This document shows positions 1 through 5,892 of a stretch of 6,679 bases of DNA, piece by piece; positions within the stretch are counted from its first letter, which is position 1; each line of letters starts with the position of its first letter. The notes beneath the pieces were generated by a model that saw only the letters and a list, made by a program, of their open reading frames with translations, ran no database searches and was not told where the DNA came from. A program made the translations under genes and the position numbers. Source of the stretch: Desulfuromonadaceae bacterium UBA2294 (lineage in GTDB: Bacteria; Desulfobacterota; Desulfuromonadia; Desulfuromonadales; UBA2294); assembly GCA_002345625.1 (NCBI GenBank), contig DDWE01000075.1:1-6679 (forward strand), read 5' to 3'.

Positions 1-1399
1 CAAGCTGCCCCTTGCCGCCGTCGATGAGCAGGCAGTCGGGGAGGTTGTCTTCCTCTCGACCACGAGTCAGGCGGCGTTGCAGCACTTCGGCCAGCGCCGC
101 GAAGTCGTCGCTACCATCGATGGTTTTGATTTTGTAGTGACGATACTCGCCCTTGGCCGGCTCGCCATCGATGCAGACCGCCATGCTGCCGACAGTATGC
201 GTCCCCTGCAGGTTGGAGATGTCGAAACACTCGATGCGCTCCGGGCGCCGGGTCAGGTGCAGACGCTGTTGCAGTTCGTCGAGCAAACTGGCGCGCGCTG
301 CCTCGCGGCTGCCGCGCTGGCGGTACGATTCGGCGGCGTTGCGCGTCGCTAGCTCGACCAGGCGCAGCCGGTCGCCGCGCTGCGGTACGGTCAACTTGAC
401 CTTGCGCCCGCGCCTCTCGCTCAGCCACTCCTCCAGCACCTCGGGATCGGCGGCTGGGACGGGGAGCAGAATCTCGTCGGGGAGGATGGGGTCGCGGCCG
501 TAGTACTGTTGCAGCAGGCCGGAGAGCAGCTCGTCCTCGTCGAGCCGCCATACCAGCGCGAAGCTGCGCCGGCCGATCATCTGGCCGTGGCGGATAAAGA
601 GGATGGCGACCTCGACTTCGCCGCCGTCACGGTGCAGACCGACGACGTCCTGGTTGCCGCCACCGGTCTCGGCGACTTTTTGCTTCTCGACACTGCGCGA
701 CAAGGCGCGGATCTGATCGCGCAGCCTTGCCGCCTCTTCAAAGCGCATCTGCTCTGCCGCCTGCTGCATGCGCTCGGCCAAAAGCGTCTGCACCTCCTCC
801 TGCTTGCCGTCGAGCAGGGCGATGACGCCATCGACCAGCTTCTGGTAGTCGTCAGCGCTGATCAGGCCGTGGCAGGGACCGCTGCACTGGCCGATCTGGT
901 AGTAGAGGCAGGGGCGGCCGCGCTGGCGGCAGGTGCTTAAGGGGTGGTGGCGCAGGGGGAAGGTGCGGTGCAACTCCTTGACTGTGTCGCGGATGGCGCT
1001 GGCCGAAGCGTAGGGGCCAAAGTAGCGGGCGCCGTCGCGGCGTACGTTGCGCACCAGGGCGATGGTCGGAAACTCTTCTTTCGGGTTGATGCGTAGCGAG
1101 ATGTAGGTTTTGTCGTCGCGCAGGTCGATGTTGTAGCGCGGCCGATATTTCTTGATCAGGGTGTTTTCGAGCAGTAAGGCTTCTTTTTCGGTGTCGGTCA
1201 GCATCGTCTCGATGCCTGCGACCTTCTCCATCAGAAAGCGCACCTGTACCCGGCTGTCGGTGCCGGCAAAGTAGCTGCGCAGGCGGTTGCGCAGGTTCTT
1301 CGCCTTGCCGACGTAGAGCACCTTATCCTGCGCATCACGCATGATGTAGACGCCGGTGGCGGTCGGGAAGTTCTGCGGGTCGAGCGGGGTCGTGGTCAT
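1..1399 (-). CDS. uvrC: UvrABC system protein C (excinuclease subunit), 3' end beyond window
   Basis: UvrC makes the dual incisions in nucleotide excision repair after UvrA/UvrB have located the lesion. I translated 466 codons from ATG at 1399-1397; an in-frame TGA seven codons upstream leaves this as the only ATG start. The N-terminal GIY-YIG nuclease domain shows GVYIM (16-20), LYVGKAKNLRNRL (28-40) and the conserved Glu78 in ALLLENTLIKKY. Four cysteines at 157, 164, 172 and 176 match the UvrC cluster reported to bind [4Fe-4S]. The UVR motif, which contacts UvrB, is around 203-233 (RFEEAARLRDQI). The RNase H-like endonuclease domain begins near 388 with FDISN (Asp393) and LLIDGGKGQL (Asp460), two of the three DDH residues. 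The catalytic His and the (HhH)2 domain lie past the left edge; the family is usually about 600 residues. No strong Shine-Dalgarno is visible. Identification is secure. Confidence 0.97.
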   Translation of the reverse strand, partial: MTTTPLDPQNFPTATGVYIMRDAQDKVLYVGKAKNLRNRLRSYFAGTDSRVQVRFLMEKVAGIETMLTDTEKEALLLENTLIKKYRPRYNIDLRDDKTYISLRINPKEEFPTIALVRNVRRDGARYFGPYASASAIRDTVKELHRTFPLRHHPLSTCRQRGRPCLYYQIGQCSGPCHGLISADDYQKLVDGVIALLDGKQEEVQTLLAERMQQAAEQMRFEEAARLRDQIRALSRSVEKQKVAETGGGNQDVVGLHRDGGEVEVAILFIRHGQMIGRRSFALVWRLDEDELLSGLLQQYYGRDPILPDEILLPVPAADPEVLEEWLSERRGRKVKLTVPQRGDRLRLVELATRNAAESYRQRGSREAARASLLDELQQRLHLTRRPERIECFDISNLQGTHTVGSMAVCIDGEPAKGEYRHYKIKTIDGSDDFAALAEVLQRRLTRGREEDNLPDCLLIDGGKGQL

Positions 1400-1439
1400 C
1401 GATACGTTGCCTGTTGGTCAGCAGGTGAAATCCGATTCC

Positions 1440-1448
1440 AGTGTAACA
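1440..1448 (-). promoter_or_regulatory. Possible extended -10 promoter element for uvrC
   Basis: Read on the minus strand this is TGTTACACT, matching the TGn-extended -10 pattern (TACACT against TATAAT). It lies about 40 bases upstream of the uvrC ATG. No good -35 hexamer sits 16-18 bases further upstream, so this is tentative; extended -10 promoters can work without one. Confidence 0.3.
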
Positions 1449-1494
1449 GATGGACAAAGGATGGGGAATGATCCATTGGAGCGCTTTAGAATCG

Positions 1495-1509
1495 ATGTCT
1501 TGCAGACAT
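1495..1509. repeat. Short perfect dyad ATGTCT-TGC-AGACAT in the divergent intergenic region
   Basis: Two 6-base arms are separated by TGC. The dyad lies between the divergent uvrC and exported-protein genes, 20-odd bases upstream of the -35 of the plus-strand promoter. Its size and location fit an operator. A TTTT follows directly, but the stem is too weak and AT-rich for a convincing terminator. No regulator is known from the sequence, and the match could be chance. Confidence 0.35.
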
Positions 1510-1530
1510 TTTAAATGACCGGTTTCCCCT

Positions 1531-1558
1531 TTGTGGCCACCTGAATTTGCGCTATACT
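1531..1558 (+). promoter_or_regulatory. Predicted sigma-70 promoter of the exported protein/cNMP/AI-2E operon
   Basis: A -35 TTGTGG (1531-1536) and a -10 TATACT (1553-1558) are separated by 16 bases. The expected start near 1565 gives a leader of about 38 bases before the ATG at 1603. The -10 differs from TATAAT at one position and the -35 from TTGACA at two. Confidence 0.5.
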
Positions 1559-1602
1559 GCGCCGGTATCTACCATCTTTAATCTTTCAAACAGGAGTTCA
1601 CC

Positions 1603-2445
1603 ATGCATCGAGTTGTTCTTGCACTCCTTGTCCTTTGTCTCTTTGTACCGTTTTCCGCTGTTGCGCAGGAAGATCTTATTGAGGCGGTCTCTGCAAATTA
1701 CGCCGCCGCCCATCCTGGTCTTGCTTCTTACCAGGTGCGCTTGAAGACCGACAAGATCGCCGAGATGATCACGATCATGACGGCGAACCTGCCGCCCGAT
1801 ATGGTCCGGCCGACTGAGCCGGAGCTGAGCAAGTTCTGGGTGCGTGGCAATGGGTTCACCATTCGCGCCAATGGCCCGGTTATGCCGACCATGCAGCAGA
1901 TGATCGCCCGCTTTTCCGAGCAGTTCTCGGTCGAGCTCAGCGCATTCTTGCTTCCCGCCGAACAACAGGCCCGGCGCACCGCTCTGTTCAAGCAGGCCAA
2001 AACCAAAAGTACCGATACCGTCATCGGTGATGAGCGCCTGCATGGGGTCGAAATCGTTTTCTCCAAGCCGACCGATCTCGCCGGTGCATTTTACGGCACC
2101 TCTCTCGGTCTGCCGCAACGCGCGGTGACTCGCCTGGTACTCGATATCGATGCCCAAAAACGCCTGTTGCGCCAGATGGTGATCGAGACCGAAGGAGGTG
2201 CGCGACTGATTGCCGATATCCGCCATGCCAATCTGCCCGGTGTGCCGTTGCCGAGCGAAATCCGCATTACCTCGCCGGACGGGCACATCGATGAGCGCTT
2301 TACCACCACCTTTACTGAGGTTGCCGGTTTTCAGTTGCCGGCCAGACAGGAGCGGCAGATTCGACGCCCCGACCGGACTGAAGCCTTTACGGTTGAATTT
2401 TTCGATTATGTCCTGACGACCACGACGGACAAGAAAGCCCCCTAG
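1603..2445 (+). CDS. Exported LolA-like periplasmic protein of unknown function
   Basis: A 280-residue protein. The start ATG follows AGGAG (1592-1596) by six bases. Residues 1-21 form a Sec signal peptide: a short basic start (MHR), a hydrophobic run and cleavage probably after AVA21. Cys12 is not in a lipobox, so the mature protein should be soluble in the periplasm. The mature part has alternating strand-like segments such as VTRLVLDIDAQKRLLRQMVI and the late phrase LPSEIRITSPDG, followed by an FDY-type ending (EFFDYVLTT). This resembles the LolA/LolB-like lipoprotein-carrier fold, in which a half-open beta barrel binds acyl chains. The resemblance is by eye; there is no diagnostic motif, and function is not assigned. 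It is the first gene of an apparent three-gene operon, with 17 bases to the next gene. The strongest inference is an envelope or lipid-related role beside a membrane permease. Confidence 0.85.
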   Translation: MHRVVLALLVLCLFVPFSAVAQEDLIEAVSANYAAAHPGLASYQVRLKTDKIAEMITIMTANLPPDMVRPTEPELSKFWVRGNGFTIRANGPVMPTMQQMIARFSEQFSVELSAFLLPAEQQARRTALFKQAKTKSTDTVIGDERLHGVEIVFSKPTDLAGAFYGTSLGLPQRAVTRLVLDIDAQKRLLRQMVIETEGGARLIADIRHANLPGVPLPSEIRITSPDGHIDERFTTTFTEVAGFQLPARQERQIRRPDRTEAFTVEFFDYVLTTTTDKKAP

Positions 2446-2452
2446 ACCATGC

Positions 2453-2457
2453 AGGAG
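2453..2457 (+). promoter_or_regulatory. Shine-Dalgarno AGGAG deciding the GTG start at 2463
   Basis: AGGAG is followed by five bases and then GTG at 2463. The nearby ATG at 2449 is in another frame and meets a stop after five codons, so the GTG is the supported start. Confidence 0.7.
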
Positions 2458-2462
2458 CCCGT

Positions 2463-2990
2463 GTGAATATCCTCTGGGGTAATATTTTTCGCAAGAAGCT
2501 GGAGGAAGAGTCCCTCGCCTTTTTCCTCGGGGCGGTGCCGGTCTTCGCCGAACTGGGCAAGCGCAGCCGGATCCAGCTCGAAACGCTGGTCCATGTGCGC
2601 ACCTATAAGGCGAACGAAACGATCTTCGAGACCGGCGATCCCGGCTCCGGCATGTATGTCATCCGTAGCGGAGCGGTGCAGGTGTTTGAACGTTCGCCTG
2701 CCGGAACCGAGCGCGAGGTTGCCCGTCTTGGTCCCAAGGATTTTTTTGGCGAGAGTACCCTGGTGGTTCCGGCCAAACGCACCGCTTCGGCGCGGACCCT
2801 GGAACCAACAGTGCTGGTTGGTCTGTTCCGGGCCGATATTACCGATCTGGCCAAGCGTCGGCCTGGTGCTGCTTACCGTATTTTGCTCTGCATCGCTAAA
2901 ATCGTCAGTGAGCGCCTCCACGTCGCCGATTATGAACTGTTGCGCTTGCGGCAGAAACATCCTGAATATTTCGAGGACTTCCGCTCGTGA
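2463..2990 (+). CDS. Stand-alone cyclic-nucleotide-binding domain (CRP/cNMP fold) protein
   Basis: A 175-residue protein starting at GTG 2463. Residues about 20-130 form one cNMP-binding (double-stranded beta-helix) domain. It opens with FFLGAVPVFAELGKRSRIQLE, continues through FETGDPGSGMYVIRSGAVQVF (a typical beta-roll with GDxGxxMYVIxxG) and ends in the phosphate-binding cassette FFGES (94-98) with Arg106-Thr107. The Gly-Glu and Arg-Thr/Ser of the cassette are the residues that contact the ribose and cyclic phosphate in CRP/PKA relatives, so nucleotide binding is plausible. After residue 135 there is only a helical tail, with no winged-helix DNA-binding domain, so it is not a CRP-type transcription factor. 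No signal peptide; cytoplasmic. Its last four bases are the start of the AI-2E permease gene, which suggests coupled translation and perhaps control of that protein. The ligand (cAMP, cGMP or other) cannot be told from sequence. Confidence 0.9.
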   Translation: MNILWGNIFRKKLEEESLAFFLGAVPVFAELGKRSRIQLETLVHVRTYKANETIFETGDPGSGMYVIRSGAVQVFERSPAGTEREVARLGPKDFFGESTLVVPAKRTASARTLEPTVLVGLFRADITDLAKRRPGAAYRILLCIAKIVSERLHVADYELLRLRQKHPEYFEDFRS

Positions 2991-4120
2991 CTCCGCCCTC
3001 TATCCCCCTGACCCGCCAGCGCAACAGCCGCGCTCAGGCCGCTCTGCTCTTTGTCGCCCTGACCGCCGGCATCGCCACCGGCCTGGCTATCTACAGCTCG
3101 GCGTCGGCATTCATCGACCTGATGCGCACCGCCACCGCGGTCCTCTTTCTGCCCCTGTTGTTGGCGCTGGTCCTCGCTTTCCTCCTCGACCCGCCGGTGA
3201 CTGTCCTCGAACGGCGCTGCGGGCGCAGTGGCGCGATCTTTGTCGTTTACCTGCTGGTGGCAGCGGGGGTTTTTCTGTTTTTCAACTGGTTGATTCCACA
3301 CTGGCAGAACGCCTGGACGTCTCTGCAGGCCGACCTTCCGCGTTACACGGCCCGCTTGACCGTCTATTTGCGCGAACTGCTCGATCGGATGCAGGCCGAA
3401 TTCCCTTTCATCGACACCCATGACCTGCTCGGGCGTGCCCGCAGCCTGGGTGAGGAGTTGGTGAGCGGCGTCATCATCAGTACCCCGAAATCGGCGTTGC
3501 GCATCGGCGGGCTGATGTTGATGGTCCCTTTGTTCACCTTCTTCTTTTTGCGTGACGGTGGCCGGATCCTGCGCGGCTGTATCTCCCTCGCCCCGAACCG
3601 GACCTTCGAGATGGTGCACGATTTGACCAACCTGATCACCGCCCAGCTGGCCCATTTTATTCGCGGCCGCATCATCGAAGCGACGATTGTCGGTCTGGTG
3701 ATTTATATCGGGCTCTCCTTTACCGATATCCGTTACACCGGTTTTCTGGCGGTTTTTGCCGGGATCACCAACCTGATTCCCTACATCGGCCCGCTGGTCG
3801 GCATGGTCCCGGGCGTGCTTGTTGCCCTGGTCGATCTGGGGGTTGGCGGTCAGTTCTGGTGGATCATCATCACCTATTTTGTGGTCGCCCAGGTGATCGT
3901 CGATAACTTCATCCTGATTCCGATCCTGATTTCGCGTTACTCCAACCTGCATCCTTTATGGGTGATCATTGCCATCGTCCTTGGTGGCAAACTGTACGGC
4001 GTACTCGGCATGATCATCGGGGTGCCGATTGCCAGCACGGTGAAGATTGTCCTTTCGGAGATTCGACAGTACCGACGCTCCTTTTCTCTGGTTGATGGCA
4101 ATATCGATCTCGATAGCTGA
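2987..4120 (+). CDS. AI-2E/PerM family (UPF0118) inner-membrane permease
   Basis: A 377-residue multi-pass membrane protein. It starts at GTG 2987, inside the GTGA that also carries the previous gene's stop. Hydrophobic segments lie at about 15-36, 46-67, 82-103, 170-189, 228-247, 252-282, 290-312 and 323-352; residues 105-165 form the soluble amphipathic stretch typical of the family. Family signatures are FTFFFLRDGGR (183-193), NLIPYIGPLVGMVPG (262-276) and the C-terminal block from QVIVDNFILIP through HPLWVIIAIVLGGKLYGVLG to GVPIA. Members include E. coli TqsA (AI-2 export), PerM/YdiK and a Na+/H+ antiporter-like group; substrates vary and the name does not prove AI-2 transport. No luxS or quorum-sensing gene is present in the window. 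The partner genes upstream (cNMP sensor, LolA-like exported protein) suggest an envelope function under nucleotide control, which is inference. Confidence 0.93.
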   Translation: MTPPSIPLTRQRNSRAQAALLFVALTAGIATGLAIYSSASAFIDLMRTATAVLFLPLLLALVLAFLLDPPVTVLERRCGRSGAIFVVYLLVAAGVFLFFNWLIPHWQNAWTSLQADLPRYTARLTVYLRELLDRMQAEFPFIDTHDLLGRARSLGEELVSGVIISTPKSALRIGGLMLMVPLFTFFFLRDGGRILRGCISLAPNRTFEMVHDLTNLITAQLAHFIRGRIIEATIVGLVIYIGLSFTDIRYTGFLAVFAGITNLIPYIGPLVGMVPGVLVALVDLGVGGQFWWIIITYFVVAQVIVDNFILIPILISRYSNLHPLWVIIAIVLGGKLYGVLGMIIGVPIASTVKIVLSEIRQYRRSFSLVDGNIDLDS

Positions 4121-4137
4121 TCCTGCCACGCAACTTC

Positions 4138-4155
4138 TTTTGCATTCCTGCAAAA
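4138..4155. promoter_or_regulatory. Palindromic site 1 upstream of the sigma-54 promoter
   Basis: TTTTGCA-TTCC-TGCAAAA is a perfect 7-bp inverted repeat around a 4-base spacer. The same 18 bases recur at 4239-4256, and a variant lies at 4170-4185. Centre 4146.5 is about 232 bases upstream of the predicted sigma-54 start. It is probably a binding site for a dimeric regulator, most likely an enhancer-binding protein. It lies only 17 bases after the permease stop, but the stem is weak and AT-rich and no good T-tract follows, so it does not look like a terminator. Confidence 0.6.
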
Positions 4156-4169
4156 AGCTGTTTTCCCCC

Positions 4170-4185
4170 TTCGCATAACTGCGAA
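4170..4185. promoter_or_regulatory. Palindromic site 2 (variant) upstream of the sigma-54 promoter
   Basis: TTCGCA-TAAC-TGCGAA is a perfect 6-bp inverted repeat with the same 4-base spacer as sites 1 and 3, sharing the consensus TTYGCA-N4-TGCRAA. The compensating T-to-C and A-to-G changes keep the symmetry, which argues for a protein-recognised operator. Its centre is 31 bp (about three helical turns) from site 1, so the two would sit on one face of the DNA. Confidence 0.6.
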
Positions 4186-4236
4186 CCCCCCTGTTTTAGT
4201 GCGTTTGTATCGATTCCTCCTTTGCTGTCGGAGAGC

Positions 4237-4258
4237 TGTTTTGCATTCCTGCAAAACA
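4237..4258. promoter_or_regulatory. Palindromic site 3 (longest arms) upstream of the sigma-54 promoter
   Basis: This site has the same core as site 1 (4239-4256), with symmetry extended to 9-bp arms by TG before and CA after. Its centre, 4247.5, is about 107 bases upstream of the -24 GG and about 131 upstream of the predicted start, well placed for an upstream activating sequence. AGCTGTTTT (4234-4242) overlaps its left side and also occurs just after site 1 (4156-4164). Confidence 0.62.
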
Positions 4259-4276
4259 ACTATTTTGGCAGTTTTT

Positions 4277-4299
4277 AGCCGGATAATTTTATTCCGGCT
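4277..4299. repeat. Dyad AGCCGGA-N9-TCCGGCT between the activator sites and the promoter
   Basis: Perfect 7-bp arms flank the AT-only loop TAATTTTAT. No T-run follows on either strand, so it is not a recognisable intrinsic terminator. It sits between the palindromes and the sigma-54 promoter, where a DNA-bending or second regulatory site would be expected; no IHF consensus was found. A weaker dyad, TAACT-N6-AGTTA, follows at 4301-4316. Confidence 0.4.
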
Positions 4300-4352
4300 G
4301 TAACTGCTTGTAGTTAAAAGGGAAAATATTTTTTTGAACGGTGTTTGTTTTC

Positions 4353-4369
4353 TGGTACGGCCCTTGCCA
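4353..4369 (+). promoter_or_regulatory. Sigma-54 (RpoN) -24/-12 promoter of the OFA transporter
   Basis: TGGTACG-GCCC-TTGCC matches the sigma-54 consensus TGGCACG-N4-TTGCW at nearly every position. The invariant GG (4354-4355) and GC (4366-4367) are separated by exactly 10 bases. Transcription should start near 4379, about 193 bases before the transporter ATG. A T-rich stretch lies at 4328-4335. Sigma-54 promoters need an ATP-driven enhancer-binding protein, and the three palindromes upstream are the candidate sites. Confidence 0.85.
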
Positions 4370-4378
4370 ATAGAAAAG

Positions 4379-4571
4379 ACAACAGCATGCAGCTCGCTGG
4401 CAAAAATTTTGATCAGGAGAATGCAACGTGCACTCGAATGGGCAGTCAGGTCATAGAAGGAAACCGATTCGGATTCAGAGCATCCGAGGGAAGTGGCCGC
4501 TGTCGTTTCGGATCCGGCACTTATCGTTGCAACAGATGGATACCTCATACTTGAACCAGAAGGAGGAAGTG
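4379..4571 (+). other. Long 5' leader of the transporter mRNA, no convincing gene
   Basis: About 190 bases lie between the predicted sigma-54 start and the ATG. I see no recognised riboswitch or RNA family. A small hairpin, TCGGAT/ATCCGA with a 7-base loop, is at 4469-4487, and a further CGGATCCG palindrome at 4509-4516 could pair alternatively with it. A 55-codon reading frame (ATG 4387 to stop 4554) has no ribosome site. GTG 4428 is in frame with the transporter and would add 48 polar, basic residues; it has AGGAG eight bases upstream but is judged less likely than ATG 4572. Confidence 0.5.
4561..4566 (+). promoter_or_regulatory. Strong Shine-Dalgarno AGGAGG deciding the ATG start at 4572
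   Basis: A full AGGAGG five bases before ATG 4572 selects this start over the in-frame GTG at 4428. It gives a protein that enters its first membrane helix after about ten residues, as usual for the family. Confidence 0.85.
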
Positions 4572-5858
4572 ATGAGTACTCAGAATTCCCTATTGCGTGG
4601 TTGGACAGTGGTCCTGGCCGGTACCGGCATTAACCTGGCTCTCGGCATCCTGTATGCCTACAGCATGCTCAAGGGCGACATCGCCAAACTGTTTGAAGGT
4701 GCCGGCGACCCCTACGCGGTGGCTTGTCTTTCCTTCGCCCTGTCGATGATTATCGGCGGCAAGATGCAGGACAAGGTCGGCCCACGTTTGACCGCTATCC
4801 TCGGTGGCCTGCTGGTCGGCGCCGGCTTTATTGTCTGCTCGCAGTCAACCAGCTACTGGGGCTGGATCGTCGGTTTCGGCATGCTTGCCGGTCTCGGCTT
4901 CGGTTTCGGTTACTCGGCTGCGACACCGCCGGCGCTGAAATGGTTCCCGCCGGCCAAGACTGGACTCATCGCCGGTATCGTCGTCTCCGGTTTCGGTATC
5001 GCCCCGGTTTATCTTGCCCCGGCCTGCAAGTACCTGCTTGGCGCCTACGGTCTGCAGCAGACCATGCTGATCCTCGGTATCGCCTTTATCGCTATTGTCT
5101 GTGGCATGGCGCTGCTGGTCTCCAATCCGCCGGCCGGCTATGTGGCCGAGAACGTCGATACCAAGAGCACCGGTAGTGCACCGGTCGCCAAAATGGCCGG
5201 CGTTGAGATGACCCCGTCGCAGATTCTGCGCACCGGTTCCTTCTACACCTTGTGGGTCACCTTTTTTATCGGCGCCGGCGCCGGCCTGATGGTCATCGGC
5301 AGCATCGCCGGCATGGCCAAACAGAGCATGGGTGAGTATGCCTTTGTCGCCGTCGCCGTCATGTCGATCGGTAACGCCGCCGGGCGCGTCGTCGCCGGGG
5401 TGCTCTCTGACAAGCTCGGTCGCGCCAATACTCTGATCATCATGCTGGTCTTCCAGGCCTCGCTGATGTTCGCCGCTATTCCGGTGGTCGGCGGCAACGC
5501 CTCCAGCGGTACCCTGATCACCCTGCTGGCGACCTTCATCGGCTTCAACTACGGTTCCAACCTGTCGTTGTTCCCGTCGTTTGCCAAGGACCTCTGGGGG
5601 ACCAAGAATTACGGTCTCAACTACGGTGCCCTGTTCTCGGCCTGGGGTGTCGGTGCCTTTGTGCTGGTCAAGGCCTCCTCGGCTCTGACCGCCAAGTTCG
5701 GTGGCTTCACCATCTCCTTCGCCGTCGCCGGCGTCATGCTGCTGGTCGGTGCCATGCTCGCCTCGTCGCTGCGCCCGAAGAAAGTCGCCGTGCCGGCAAC
5801 CGCCAGCGACCTGGTCGAAGACGAAGAGCTCATCCTGCAGAAAGTCAGCGCCGAATAA
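4572..5858 (+). CDS. MFS transporter, OFA (oxalate/formate antiporter) family
   Basis: A 428-residue, twelve-helix inner-membrane carrier. The N-terminus GWTVVLAGTGINLALGILYAYS (10-31) is characteristic of OFA members such as OxlT and E. coli YhjX. The MFS motif A loop appears as GGKMQDKVGPR (62-72) and its second-half counterpart as GRVVAGVLSDKLGR (271-284). The segment GFGFGYSAATPPALKWFPPAKTGLIAGI (109-136), with its PPAL and WFP signature, is typical of the family. A lysine (367, GAFVLVKASS) lies inside a helix near position 11, where OxlT has a substrate-binding lysine; Arg272 may be its positive partner. Both suggest a small carboxylate substrate such as oxalate, formate, pyruvate or lactate, but the substrate cannot be named. 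The C-terminal tail is acidic (DLVEDEEL). The gene is transcribed alone from a sigma-54 promoter and ends at a strong terminator. Confidence 0.93.
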   Translation: MSTQNSLLRGWTVVLAGTGINLALGILYAYSMLKGDIAKLFEGAGDPYAVACLSFALSMIIGGKMQDKVGPRLTAILGGLLVGAGFIVCSQSTSYWGWIVGFGMLAGLGFGFGYSAATPPALKWFPPAKTGLIAGIVVSGFGIAPVYLAPACKYLLGAYGLQQTMLILGIAFIAIVCGMALLVSNPPAGYVAENVDTKSTGSAPVAKMAGVEMTPSQILRTGSFYTLWVTFFIGAGAGLMVIGSIAGMAKQSMGEYAFVAVAVMSIGNAAGRVVAGVLSDKLGRANTLIIMLVFQASLMFAAIPVVGGNASSGTLITLLATFIGFNYGSNLSLFPSFAKDLWGTKNYGLNYGALFSAWGVGAFVLVKASSALTAKFGGFTISFAVAGVMLLVGAMLASSLRPKKVAVPATASDLVEDEELILQKVSAE

Positions 5859-5892
5859 GTTCGCCGCTGTCCAACATACAACTTTGCCCCAA

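Noticed and set aside
111..551. Long open frames on both strands inside uvrC (for example 111-551 minus and 509-940 plus)
   Set aside because: They overlap the verified uvrC frame, whose translation carries all expected motifs. Their composition is that of GC-rich out-of-frame reading.
1549..1562. GCGC-TATACT-GCGC as a fourth copy of the TTYGCA-N4-TGCRAA operator
   Set aside because: The arms and the spacer length do not match the consensus, and the centre is better explained as a -10 hexamer.
2930..3952. 340-codon minus-strand frame opposite the AI-2E permease
   Set aside because: Its translation is rich in Asp, Gln, His and Arg in a low-complexity way typical of the antisense of a hydrophobic membrane gene; no domain and no ribosome site are visible.
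4138..4164. Rho-independent terminator for the AI-2E operon
   Set aside because: The 7-bp stem is AT-rich, the following bases are AGCTGTTTTCC rather than a direct U-tract, and the same palindrome recurs 101 bases away in front of a sigma-54 promoter, which fits an operator better.
4138..4258. CRISPR array
   Set aside because: The repeats are short palindromes, unevenly spaced (31 and 70 bp between centres), only three in number, and no cas genes are present.
4421..4456. 11-residue reading frame from ATG 4421
   Set aside because: AGGAG ends only one base before the ATG, too close for normal initiation, and the peptide has no run of a regulatory amino acid.
4387..4554. 55-codon leader reading frame (ATG 4387 to stop 4554)
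   Set aside because: No ribosome-binding site precedes it, the composition shows no domain or attenuator-like codon run, and it lies in a leader with other likely functions.
4428..4571. In-frame 48-residue N-terminal extension of the transporter from GTG 4428
   Set aside because: The extension is polar and basic, unlike OFA N-termini, while ATG 4572 has a full AGGAGG at ideal distance. It is kept only as an isoform possibility in the leader finding.
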